Shown here one piece after another: positions 9,917 to 19,239 of a stretch of 64,000 bases of DNA. How positions within the stretch are numbered: the stretch's first letter is position 1; each line of letters begins with the position of its first letter. The DNA comes from Mesomycoplasma neurolyticum (lineage in GTDB: Bacteria > Bacillota_I > Bacilli_A > Mycoplasmatales > Metamycoplasmataceae): the NCBI RefSeq assembly GCF_900660485.1, contig NZ_LR214951.1:248001-312000 (forward strand), in the 5' to 3' direction. The position numbers and the translations under genes are program-made. The notes below the pieces were generated by a model, which did no database searches, had not been told where the DNA came from, and saw only the letters and a list, made by a program, of their open reading frames with translations.

Positions 9917-10813
9917 ATGGTAGGTATTATCCTAGGCTCTATCTTTATAATTTTATTTTTAATATTTATAATTTCCTTGTTGATATTAGGAATAAAGAAA
10001 ATTTCACAGTCTGAATTTGCAGTTGTTGAAAGATTAGGTAAATATAATAAAACTTTAGATAAAGGAATGAATTTTATTATTCCGTTTGTAGACAAAATTG
10101 TTTTAAGTGAAAATTTTAAAGAAAAAGCATTAGATTTTTCAGAACAAGCAGCTATTACAAAAGATAATTCAACTATTTTAGTTGATACAGTTGTATTTTT
10201 ACAAATTACAGATCCACAAAGATATGCTTATGGAGCTGAAAAACCTTTGGTTGCTATTGAAAATTTATGTTATACAACATTAAGAAATTTAATTGGTGAA
10301 TTAGAATTAGATCAAACACTAACTTCACGTGATACTATAAATAGTAAATTAACTATTATTTTAGATAGCGCTGCTAATTCATGAGGGATTAAAATTCATC
10401 GTGTTGAATTAAAAAATATCACACCACCAGTTGATGTTCAAAAATCAATGGAAAAACAATTAAGAGCAGAAAGAGAAAAAAGAGCAAACATTCTTGAAGC
10501 TGAAGGATTTAAAATTGCTTCAATTTTAAAAGCAGAAGGTGAAAAAGAAGCTGCTATTTTAAATGCTGAAGCTGAAAAAGCGACTAAAATCTTAAAAGCT
10601 GAAGGAGAGAGAAGATCGCTCGAATTACTTAATAGTGTTAAAATTAGCGATAGTGTTCTAACTCTCAAAGCTATTGAAAAAATTAGTGATTTAGCTAATG
10701 GTAAAGCAACTAAAATTATTATTCCACCTAATTTACAAAATGTTGCATCAATTATGGGGGCAACAAGTGGGATTTTAGATTTAAATAATCAAAAACATAG
10801 AGAAAAAGAATAA
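9917..10813 (+). CDS. SPFH/stomatin-like membrane protein (QmcA type)
   Basis: 298 aa with one UGA Trp at 10382. One N-terminal membrane segment (about residues 3-26), then a band-7 domain: VVERLGKYNKTLDKGMNFIIPF, ITKDNSTILVDTVVFLQITDP, RNLIGELELDQTLTSRD, W-GIKIHRVELKNITPP. The C-terminal half is an Ala/Glu/Lys coiled coil with 11-residue-like repeats (ILKAEGEKEAAILNAEAEKA). Such proteins oligomerise into membrane-bound scaffolds. AAAGGAG lies 7 nt before the ATG, inside the end of nfeD, so the two are co-translated. A strong terminator follows. Confidence 0.92.
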
Positions 10814-10838
10814 TAATCATTTTATTAAATAAAATAAT

Positions 10839-10878
10839 AAACAAAACACAACATAAATTAAAGTGTTGTGTTTTGTTT
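10839..10878. terminator. Terminator after the SPFH gene
   Basis: 14-bp perfect stem (10839-10852 with 10865-10878, arm AAACAAAACACAAC) followed by T's. It also faces the end of the convergent recombinase gene. Confidence 0.85.
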
Positions 10879-10889
10879 TTTTATATTTT

Positions 10890-11885
10890 TTAATTTATTT
10901 TAATATTATTGTTTTCTAAAATAAATAACATTTCTTTCAACTGTTTTTTTAAAGCTTTATTTTCTTGTTTAATTTTTTTTAATGAATTTTGAAATCGTTT
11001 TTCTTTTTTATTAAAATTATCTACTAATGATTTAAGTGTTTTAGTATCTAAAGCATTTACATTTTCTTGATCACTCATTAAAAGTTTTAAATCATGTTCA
11101 GCTTGAAGTTTGTTTTTAATGATGTAATTTTCATCTAATGTTTGTGTTTTAATGTGTCCTGTAATATTTGCAATTTGAGTAGAATTATAGCCGAGATAAG
11201 CTCATTGAGTAATTTTATTAGTTCTTAAAGTTTGAAAATTTATATCATGTTTTTTAAATTTATTAGGATGTCTTTTAGATAAAAATTTAAAAAATTTACT
11301 CATTCTTGAATTTAGTGATGAATTATTAATTTTTAGATTATTAAAATTAATTTCTAAATATATATCAACTAAATATTCAGGTATACCTACAACTCTTTGT
11401 GATTGTTTATGTTTAGTTTTTAAAACTTGAGTTGTAGTAAAATAATCAGAGTTTAAATTTTCAAAATCAGCGTTAATTATTTCATTAATTCTTGCTGCAT
11501 TTTCATAAACCATTCAAAAATAGAATTCTAAAACTTTATCATTAAATATTTTTAATTCTTTAGTTAAAATTTCAATTTCTGTTGTAGTGAAAATTCTTTT
11601 TTCTCTAGAATCATTATTGTATGTATTTAATAATTCAACATTAAAGCTTTGCTTTTGATTTTTATTACATCATCTTAAAAAACTTTTAACAACTCTCATG
11701 TATAAAAGTTTTGTATTATTTCTTACATTAAGAGAAGAAATATATTTGTTAATTTGTTTAATAGTAATCTTTTCAAGTAAAATAATACGTTTTAAAAATG
11801 AAAAGTAAGTTTTTTGTGTTTTATAATTTTGTTTAGTAGATAAAAATAATTTGATCATTTTTTCATTATTTTTTAAAAAATTCAT
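10890..11885 (-). CDS. Tyrosine recombinase next to the hsdS array
   Basis: 331 aa with UGA as Trp; ATG at 11885 preceded by AGAAAGGAAATT. Residues 1-75 look like a SAM-like core-binding domain. The catalytic domain shows ARINEI (Arg I), a Lys in LKTKHKQSQ, LR in NFQTLRTNKIT (Arg II, with Gln where His usually precedes it), GH in ITGHIKTQT and the nucleophile Tyr in DENY. The C-terminal 50 residues form a Lys/Glu coiled coil. It sits at the edge of five hsdS genes, the position held by the HvsR recombinase in the M. pulmonis hsd loci, and probably inverts hsdS segments. Substrate sites inferred, not shown. Confidence 0.82.
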
Positions 11886-11914
11886 AATTTCCTTTCTTTT
11901 TTTTAAATGAAAAA

Positions 11915-11920
11915 ATTATA
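11915..11920 (-). promoter_or_regulatory. -10 box of the recombinase gene
   Basis: TATAAT on the minus strand, 30 nt before the ATG. The 94-bp gap to the divergent hsdS at 11980 shows no equally good promoter for the plus strand. Confidence 0.5.
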
Positions 11921-11975
11921 AAAAAAGCATAAATATATAAAAAAATAAAAAGTCAGAATAAAAATTTATTTATTC

Positions 11976-11991
11976 ATAAATGGCAATTTAT
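11976..11991 (+). repeat. hsdS start-codon inverted repeat, cassette A
   Basis: ATAAATGGCAATTTAT: 6-bp arms around a 4-bp GGCA core, with the ATG inside. The same 16-mer occurs at cassettes B and C, with one change at D. Likely recombination site. Confidence 0.75.
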
Positions 11992-13005
11992 AAACTTGGG
12001 GAAATTTCTAAAATAGTAAACGGGAGCACACCATCAACAAAAAGGATAGAATTATGAAAAAAAGAAATTCCGTTTTTAGGACCATCCGATATAGAAAATA
12101 TGAAAATAAAAAGATTTATTACTAAAACACAAAAAATAAAAAGAAAAGGAACTGTTTTAATATCATCTACAGCAACGATTGGGAATGTAGGTATTTTGAA
12201 ACAAGAATCATGATTTAACCAACAAATAACTTCTATTGAAGCAAATAATGATTTTATTTTAGATAAATATCTTTATTTTTATTTAAAAAAAATTAAAAAT
12301 AAAATAATTTTAGAAAACAAAAATACTGCAACTATCTTTCCTATAGTTAAAATTAATTATTTTAAAAATTTAATTGTTGATATTCCACCTTTAGAAACCC
12401 AAAATTCAATAATAGATATTATTGAACCATTAGAAAAAGTTTTAAATAATTTTAAAAATCTAGAAACAAACATTAACAAATTTACAAATAAAATTTTCAA
12501 AATTTTAAAAAATAATTTTTATATTGATAATATTTACGAAATTTCAACTGGTAAATGAAATAATGATGTTATAGATGAAGAAAATGGTATTTACAATTTT
12601 TATTCATGTTCAGAACACATAAGCAAGTCATTTAAAAGCAATTACAATGGTAAATATATAATATTATCAGGTAATGGTAATTTTTATTGCTGATGATATA
12701 ATGGTATTTTCGATTTGTATCAAAGAAATTATGCAATAAAACCTAAAAAATTATTTTTTACTACTTTTTGAACAATACAAAATTTTATTCAACAATTAAG
12801 AAATCAATCTAATGGATCAGTAATTAAATATTTAAAATTAAATCAAATAAAAAACATTAAAATTCTAGATGTTTCTTTAGAAAATGAATTAGAAAAAATT
12901 TATATATTGCTAAACACCTTAATACTTATTAAAAATAAAATTAATAAAATATTAAATTTAAAAATTAAGCTATTAGTAAATAATGAAAAACATTTATTTA
13001 AATAA
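11980..13005 (+). CDS. hsdS: Type I restriction specificity protein, cassette A
   Basis: 341 aa with UGA as Trp, complete. Two target-recognition domains (TRD1 about 1-130, TRD2 about 185-310), each followed by a helical spacer. It begins MAIYKLGEIS and carries the shared hinge PPLETQNSIIDIIEP at about 138-152. HsdS binds the two halves of the bipartite DNA target and recruits HsdM and HsdR. The start codon lies in the 16-bp inverted repeat 11976-11991 and the hinge in the 20-bp repeat 12406-12425. No Shine-Dalgarno or clear promoter is seen, so it may be a silent donor. Its TRDs differ from those of the other four hsdS genes. Confidence 0.9.
12406..12425 (+). repeat. hsdS central inverted repeat, cassette A
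   Basis: TCAATAATAGATATTATTGA: 9-bp arms with a GA centre, in the hinge between TRD1 and TRD2. Identical in cassettes B, C and D. Likely second recombination site. Confidence 0.75.
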
Positions 13006-13018
13006 AAATAGGTGTTTT

Positions 13019-14050
13019 TTAGATGAAAATTTTTAATATTTTTTTTAATATAGAATTTATATTTTTTTCTAAATTTATTAAATTTGATAATTGACTAAAA
13101 AGATTATTACTATATAAAATGTCTTTTTTAATAAAAATTTTATTAAGGTTTTCTTTATTTAGAGATTGCATTAATGTACCAGTTTGTAATTGATTTTTTT
13201 GATATATAAAATCGTTAGACAATAAAAAAGATAATAAATGATCATTTGTTTCATTTTTACTTTTTATATTAAAAAAACCAGTAGAAAAAACTATATTAGG
13301 AGCTTTTGAAAAAATCATCAATTTGTTTTCACCAATTATTTTTGAAAAAATAAATGAATTATCTTCTATTGTTAAATCTGCTCTTGATGGTTTTTTGGTT
13401 TGGTCTAATAAAATTAAATTTTCTTTATTTAAACTAAGTTCACTAACAAGTGAAGTTGGGCAATAAAATTTTTCATTTTTATATTTTTTATTTTTTATAA
13501 TTATTTGATTTTTTATAGGTTCTTTTGAAGATTGATTTAGTTTATAAATTAAAATTAAATGTTTTTTTAATATTAATTTAATTTTATTTATTGTGTTTTT
13601 TAACTGTTCAATAGGTTCAATAATATCTATTATTGAATTTTGGGTTTTCAAATCAGGAATAATAGCTTCTAAGTTATTAATATCTTTTGCATAAATATGT
13701 TTGATTACACTGCCATCACCTATTTGTTTTAGTCTTTTTTCTTTTGTTTTTAAAAGAAAAAATAAATATTTTTCGTTTATAATGCTTAAATCTTTTGGTT
13801 TAACTAAAAATGCGCCTGTATTAATAGAAAATGGTTTATCTTGTCAAAAAACATTTCCAATACTACCATCTTTAGAAATTGTAATTCCTTTTTCATACAT
13901 AAATGTATTTATATAACCGAAAATTCCATTATTAAATGAACTACTAGATACAACACCAAATTCACCATTATTTGCATCTACATATTTTTTTGTAAGTTTG
14001 CTATTACCTGAAATTACTTGAATTATTTCCTCAAGTTTATAAATTGCCAT
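13019..14050 (-). CDS. hsdS: Type I restriction specificity protein, cassette D
   Basis: 343 aa with UGA as Trp, complete, convergent with cassette A (13-nt gap). Starts MAIYKLEEIIQVISG; TRD1 has the VSSSSFNNGIFGYINTF pattern typical of HsdS; hinge DLKTQNSIIDIIEPIEQLK; TRD2 is unlike the others. Upstream DNA (14051-14119) holds a terminator-type hairpin rather than a promoter, so expression in this position is doubtful. The start-codon repeat has one mismatch (final T of the plus-strand copy is C). Confidence 0.88.
13617..13636 (-). repeat. hsdS central inverted repeat, cassette D
   Basis: Same 20-mer as at 12406, in reverse orientation. Confidence 0.75.
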
Positions 14051-14054
14051 TTAC
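14039..14054 (-). repeat. hsdS start-codon inverted repeat, cassette D
   Basis: GTAAATGGCAATTTAT on the minus strand; one base differs from the 16-mer consensus. Confidence 0.65.
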
Positions 14055-14071
14055 ATACAAAAAAACATACA

Positions 14072-14111
14072 AAAACCCAACACATTTATTTTTTAAAATG
14101 TGTTGGGTTTT
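14072..14111. terminator. Hairpin between divergent hsdS cassettes D and C
   Basis: 16-bp perfect stem (14072-14087 with 14096-14111, arm AAAACCCAACACATTT). A terminator-like hairpin between two divergently oriented gene starts is out of place. It would insulate both cassettes from outside transcription, as expected for silent donors. Confidence 0.65.
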
Positions 14112-14115
14112 ATTT

Positions 14116-14131
14116 ATAAATGGCAATTTAT
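14116..14131 (+). repeat. hsdS start-codon inverted repeat, cassette C
   Basis: Exact copy of ATAAATGGCAATTTAT. Confidence 0.75.
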
Positions 14132-15223
14132 GAATTGAACAAAATTGTTAAATTTTTAAAAGGTAAAAATATAAAACAAAATGAAACACTAGAAAATGGT
14201 GAATTTAATGTTTATTCATCCAAAACTAAAGATAATGGAATTTTTGGTAAACTTAATACTTTTATTTTTGATGGTGAGTATATATTAATTACAAGTCATG
14301 GTGCATATGCTGGAACAGTTATTTATGTAAATGAAAAATTCTCTACTACAAGTAACTGTTTTGTTTTAAAGCCTGATAATAGTATTGTAAATACAAAATT
14401 TTTGTTTTATTTATTAAAAATGAATCAATTAAATTTAAACGCAATCGCCAAAGGTTCGGCTCAAGGTTTTTTAAGTAATAATGATTTGTCATATTATAGT
14501 GTAAAAATCCCACCTTTAGAAACCCAAAATTCAATAATAGATATTATTGAACCGCATGAAGAATTATTTTTGAGGCATAATCATTTGGTAAGAATTGATA
14601 CTATTGAAAATGCTGAAAAAGATATAAAAACATTAATAGATATTATTGAACCCATTGAGCAAACAAAAAATTTAATTATTCAAATTGAAAAAAAAATATT
14701 AAAAATTTACCAACAAAGAAAATTAAGTAATGTTTTGATAAAAGATATTTCATATAAAATAAATACTGGTTTTGCTTATAACAAAAAGCATATAGAAGAT
14801 AATGGAAAATACAAAATTTTTAAAATATCAAATATCGGAAATTCTTTAACACAAAATCAAGAAACTAACTTTATGAAAAATAATCTATTAAATATTGGGG
14901 ATATTATCACAGGGCTTTCAGGCACAATTGGTACATCAAAAGTTATAACATCAAAAAATTGAGTTTCTAATCAAAGAACATTATCATTAACTTCAGATTA
15001 CCCATTAAATATTTCAGAAAGCATAAAAAAACAAAAAACAGAATTATTAAATATAGCTACTGGCGCTGCTCAAAAAAACATTACTAAAAACAATATTTTA
15101 GAATTGAAATTAATAAAAACTTATAATATTGATTTAAAGATAAATGAAATATACATAATTTTAACAAAAATTAAAAAAATATTAACTGTATTAAAAAAAC
15201 AAATTTTAAAATATTATTTTTAA
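14120..15223 (+). CDS. hsdS: Type I restriction specificity protein, cassette C
   Basis: 367 aa with UGA as Trp, complete. TRD1 (about 1-135) is essentially identical to that of cassette B in inverted orientation. The hinge is unusual: NSIIDIIEPHEELFLRHNHL is followed 33 residues later by a second LIDIIEPIEQTK, i.e. two copies of the central site flank a short extra helix. TRD2 (about 205-330) is unique. It ends convergent with cassette B, overlapping its last 18 bases. No ribosome-binding site or promoter is evident. Confidence 0.88.
14531..14550 (+). repeat. hsdS central inverted repeat, cassette C, first copy
   Basis: Exact copy of the 20-mer found at 12406. Confidence 0.75.
14629..14648 (+). 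repeat. hsdS central repeat, cassette C, second degenerate copy
   Basis: ACATTAATAGATATTATTGA: right arm and GA centre are intact, left arm has changes. It lies 98 bp after the first copy in the same orientation. Confidence 0.65.
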
Positions 15224-16215
15224 AATTTTGTTTTTTAATTTTTGGATTTTTTGTTCAATTTTTTTTAATTTAAAGTCAAAATAATATATTTTTTCAATTA
15301 ATTGAACATGATTAAATTCGAAATTTATTAATTTATTTTTTGCTTTTGAAGCATGCATTATAGTTGTTCCTACTGAAAAATTTTTAATAATTTTTTGATT
15401 AAACTTGTTTATTAAATTTAAATATATTTCCACATCTTTTTTTGTTTTAGATTCTACTTTATATGCATATCCATTAAACCCTTCGATATTATTATTCACT
15501 ATACCTGTAGTTGCATCTAAAGATATTAAAATATCACCAAAATGCACATTTTTCTTATCACATGTAAAATCATTAATTTTCCCTTGTAACGAAGATATAT
15601 TAATAAAAGTATTTTTTTCACATGATGTATTTTGATTTTTACTTTTATTTTTTCCTTTAATAAAAGACACATTTTCATAAAGAAAATTATTGCGCCTTAT
15701 AGAGAAATTATCAAAAAATCAAAAATAAATTTTATCAATGTTTTTTTTCATTTTTTTTATTTTATTTTCTATTAGTTCATTTGGTTCAATAATATCTATT
15801 ATTGAATTTTGGGTTTCTAAAGGTGGAATATTTACACTATAATATGACAAATCATTATTACTTAAAAAACCTTGAGCCGAACCTTTGGCGATTGCGTTTA
15901 AATTTAATTGCTTCATTTTTAATAAATAAAACAAAAATTTTGTATTCACAATATTATTATCAGGTTTTAAAACAAAACAGTTACTTGTAGTAGAAAATTT
16001 TTCATTTACATAAATAACTGTTCCAGCATATGCACCATGACTTGTAATTAATATATACTCACCATCAAAAATAAAAGTATTAAGTTTACCAAAAATTCCA
16101 TTATCTTTAGTTTTTGATGAATAAACATTAAATTCACCATTTTCTAGTGTTTCATTTTGTTTTATATTTTACCTTTTAAAAATTTAACAATTTTATTCAA
16201 TTCATAAATTGCCAT
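15206..16215 (-). pseudogene. hsdS: Type I restriction specificity gene, cassette B, frameshifted (OFF)
   Basis: A full-length hsdS (about 336 codons) in every other respect. After GGT the A-run has four A's (plus strand TTTT at 16167-16170) where cassette C has five. The frame is lost at codon 15 and a stop follows at codon 18. Downstream of the indel TRD1, hinge (PPLETQNSIIDIIEP) and TRD2 are open to the end. Its ATG directly follows the stop of the main hsdS (TAA-ATG), and an AGGAGT motif in the end of that gene can serve as ribosome-binding site. It is therefore the one variable cassette in line with the hsd operon. A reversible slippage switch, fixed mutation or sequencing error are all possible. 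Confidence 0.85.
15786..15805 (-). repeat. hsdS central inverted repeat, cassette B
   Basis: Exact copy of the 20-mer found at 12406, reverse orientation. Confidence 0.75.
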
Positions 16216-16219
16216 TTAT
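16204..16219 (-). repeat. hsdS start-codon inverted repeat, cassette B
   Basis: Exact 16-mer. Its left arm contains the stop codon of the main hsdS and the ATG of cassette B. Confidence 0.75.
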
Positions 16220-17361
16220 GAACTCCTTTCTTTAATTTTTTTAAATATAATTTGATTATTAATCAAAATTATTTTCTGTATTTTATTTTGTATATTTGTT
16301 AATATTTTTATTAATTTTTCAAGTTTATTTATAATTAATATCATTTTTTGTTGATTTGCTAATGTTGGAAGTGAAAGTGTTAAATTTAAAATTGTTAAAA
16401 AATTTATTCCACCCAACAATGTTGATGTTTTATTTTTTTGTTTTCAATTTAATCAAAAATTTGAATAATTAAAATATTTAAAAAAGTCTTTTTGAATTTT
16501 AGTTTCATCAATATTTAATTTTACTAATGAGCTATCAAAAACAGCTGAGTTTTCTTCATAAATATTTTGAATTCCAAAACTAGGTTCTGGGAATCTAGTA
16601 AAGAAAACATCATTTTTGTTAGCAAAAAAACTTTCTAATTTTTCATCATAAAATGTCATTTTGTCATTTAGATTATTATTTTTGAAACTCTTGTAAGTTA
16701 AAATATATAAATTATTTTTTTTATCATCTGACTCAAAGTTAATTTTACCCATTTTATATGGTTTTTGTTTATCTAATAAATCAGATAATAAATAATTTTG
16801 TTTATTACTTTTATTCATAACATAATTAAGTGTTTTAACTAATAAATTATTAATTTGAAATATAGGATTTTCAAAAAATTTTTCAAAAAATACAAGACTT
16901 TCGTTTGTTTTTTTTCAATTTTGAACAATTTCTTTTTGAATACTTAATTCAGGAATACTTAACTTTAAGCTTTTTAATTTTTTTAAACTTAAACGTTTGA
17001 TGAAATCTCCCTCAATTGCATATTGACTAATTTTAGTATTTAGTGATTTTAATAGTAAATATAAAAAATCTAAAATTACAATATTTTTATTTGGTTTTAC
17101 AATAATTAAATGTGATGTAGCACTAAATTTATATTTCCTTAATGTGAAAAAAATATTATCTTCAATCCCTAATCTTGGCAATGTAATACAATTTTGAAAA
17201 TCAAATGTCTCAACTTTTCCAATAATCCCATCATTTTTGGAAGTAGATGAAATTAGAGGGTATTCTCCTTTGCTTTCTGTTGGTTTTTTTAAAATTTTAC
17301 CAAGATAAAATTCAGCTATTTCTTCTAATTTGAAAATATTTGGATTTTGAATTTGTTTCAT
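16216..17361 (-). CDS. hsdS: Type I restriction specificity protein, operon copy
   Basis: 381 aa with UGA as Trp. Begins MKQIQNPNIFKLEEIAEFYLG, TRD1 pattern YPLISSTSKNDGIIGKVETF, spacer IPELSIQKEIVQNWKK, TRD2 about 205-330, C-terminal helix. It follows hsdM by 106 nt on the same strand and is the best candidate for the specificity subunit in use. Unlike cassettes A-D it lacks both the start-codon 16-mer at its own start and the central 20-mer, so it appears outside the shuffling set. Its stop abuts the start of cassette B. Confidence 0.92.
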
Positions 17362-17467
17362 ATTACTTTTCCTTATTGATTTTAATTTTTGTAGTTATAA
17401 AATATTTTTTTTGCTTTTGTTTTATGGAAAGACTGTTGCTAATTAAATAAATAATAAGGAATTAATT

Positions 17468-19030
17468 CTATTTTTCTTTTTCTTGCCCATCAGCAAATTT
17501 AATAGCTTGTTCAATAGATTTTTCAACATCAGGAATTAAATCAGTGAATTCTTTAAATAAAATTTTAAGTTCATTTTGAATTTCTAGAATCTCTGCTTTT
17601 AGTTGTTCTTTATCCACTTCTTCTTCTAGTAAATCAATGTATCTTCCAGGTACAAGTGAATAATCATTTTCTTTAATTTCATTTAATGAAACTCTTTTTG
17701 CAAAACCTTTAATACTAAAATCTTTATTTAACTTAGCATCATTATAAGCAGAAACTATTTCATTAATATTTTCTGTGTTAAACACTCTAAGTTTTTTAGT
17801 AGCTAATTCTCCTAAATTTTCAGCATTAATAAAGATAACATCGTCATTTAATTTGTTATTATTAAAAATTCAGATTGTGGCAGGAATGCCAGTTGTGTAA
17901 AATAATTTATCTGGTAAAGAAATTATTGCTTCTATTTTATTTTCTTCAAGCATTTTTTTTCTAATGCTTAGCTCTTCTTTTTGTGAAGAAGAAAGCGCAC
18001 CATTAGCAAGAATAACAGCTGCTCTACCATTTTCATTTAATTTATATAAAATATGGGATAATCAAGCATAATTAGCATTTTTTGTAGGTGGTAGTCCTCA
18101 TTTGTATCTTGGATCATCTGAAGCATTTTCATTTTCTCATATTTTAAGATTAAATGGTGGATTTGCTAATACAATATCAAATTGTTCAAAACCACTTAAG
18201 TCTTCTTTGAAAGTGCTTTCTGCTTTGGAACCAAGATATGTATCATCAGGATCAAAACCATTTAAAATTAAGTTAATTTTTGCTAATTTTCATGTTGTAG
18301 ATGAAAATTCTTGACCATATACTCTCATTTGGGTTACATCTTTTTTATGTTTTTCTAAATATTTTTTAGCTTGAACAAACATTCCACCTGTTCCACAAGC
18401 TGGATCATAAATTTTACTATCGCTGTCTGGAGCTAAAATAGCAACCATAAGTTCCACAATGGATTGTGGTGTGTAAAATTCTCCACCATTTTGACCTTGT
18501 TTTCTAAAAAAGTTTCCTAAAAAATATTCATATAGTCTACCTATAAAATCTTCTTTAAGTTCAGAAAAATTAATGTCAGAAAACTGTTTAATTACTTTAC
18601 TTAATCTTTGTTTGTCTAAATCTTCACGACTAAAATTTTTTTCAAATAAACCTTTTAATGAATTGTTTTGTTCTTCTAGCGCTAATAAAGCCTCATCGAT
18701 TTTTATTCCAATTTCTTCTTTACTTATATATTTTTGAATATTTGATCAGCTGGCACTTTCTGGCACAATAAATTGAACATCATACCTTTTAAGTAAATTT
18801 AAATCTTTTTTTGCTAATAATCATTTTCTTTCACCATCATTCAAATATTTTTTTCTAATTTGTTCTCCTGCTTTTTCATATTTATCAGACATTGCTTTTA
18901 AAAATATAATAGCAATAATAATGTGCATATATTGTTCAGAAGGAACATTCCCCCTCATTTCATCACATGATTTTCATAATTTTTCTTTGATTGAATCAAT
19001 ATAATTGATTTCGATATTTTGTTTGGACAT
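17468..19030 (-). CDS. hsdM: Type I restriction-modification methyltransferase subunit
   Basis: 520 aa with UGA as Trp; ATG at 19030 with GAGG upstream. An N-terminal helical domain (about 1-165) precedes the methyltransferase fold: motif I DPACGTGGMF near residue 210 binds AdoMet, and the catalytic NPPF near 288 marks an N6-adenine enzyme. GEFYTPQSIVELM upstream is also typical of HsdM. With HsdS it methylates the host target; with HsdR it completes the restriction complex. Full length for the family. A run of 16 A's lies 11 nt before the start codon. Confidence 0.96.
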
Positions 19031-19041
19031 TTTTTTACCTC

Positions 19042-19057
19042 TTTTTTTTTTTTTTTT
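19042..19057 (-). repeat. Poly-A16 tract upstream of hsdM
   Basis: 16 consecutive A's (minus strand) directly before GAGGTAAAAAA-ATG. Such tracts slip readily in mollicutes; here length change would alter the leader or the spacing between promoter and ribosome-binding site. Confidence 0.7.
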
Positions 19058-19145
19058 GAATTTAATATATAAATTCTTATATATAATGTTTAATTAAATA
19101 GCTAAATAATTATTTAAAATTGCATTTATTTTTAGATGCAATAAT

Positions 19146-19151
19146 ATTATA
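19146..19151 (-). promoter_or_regulatory. Possible -10 box for hsdM-hsdS
   Basis: TATAAT on the minus strand in the 209-bp gap between hsdR and hsdM, 116 nt before the hsdM start. The poly-A tract would lie in its leader. Confidence 0.35.
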
Positions 19152-19239
19152 ACATGAATTATGAGTTTTTTTACAAACTTTTTATTTTTTATTAAAAAAA
19201 ATGCTTTTTTGTAATTTTAAAAAGTATTTTTTTTGTTTT

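Larger units (their letters stand above)
14116..14553. repeat. Long inverted repeat, arm 1 (TRD1 of cassette C)
   Basis: About 438 bp, near-identical and inverted relative to 15783-16219, bounded exactly by the start-codon repeat and the central repeat. Recombination between the arms would invert the 1.2 kb between them and swap the TRD2s of cassettes B and C. Confidence 0.85.
15783..16219. repeat. Long inverted repeat, arm 2 (TRD1 of cassette B)
   Basis: 437 bp, partner of 14116-14553; one base shorter because of the poly-A indel, with a few substitutions. Confidence 0.85.

Noticed and set aside
10438-10668. 76-codon minus-strand ORF, Ser/Ala/Leu-rich
   Set aside because: Antisense of the coiled-coil region of the SPFH protein.
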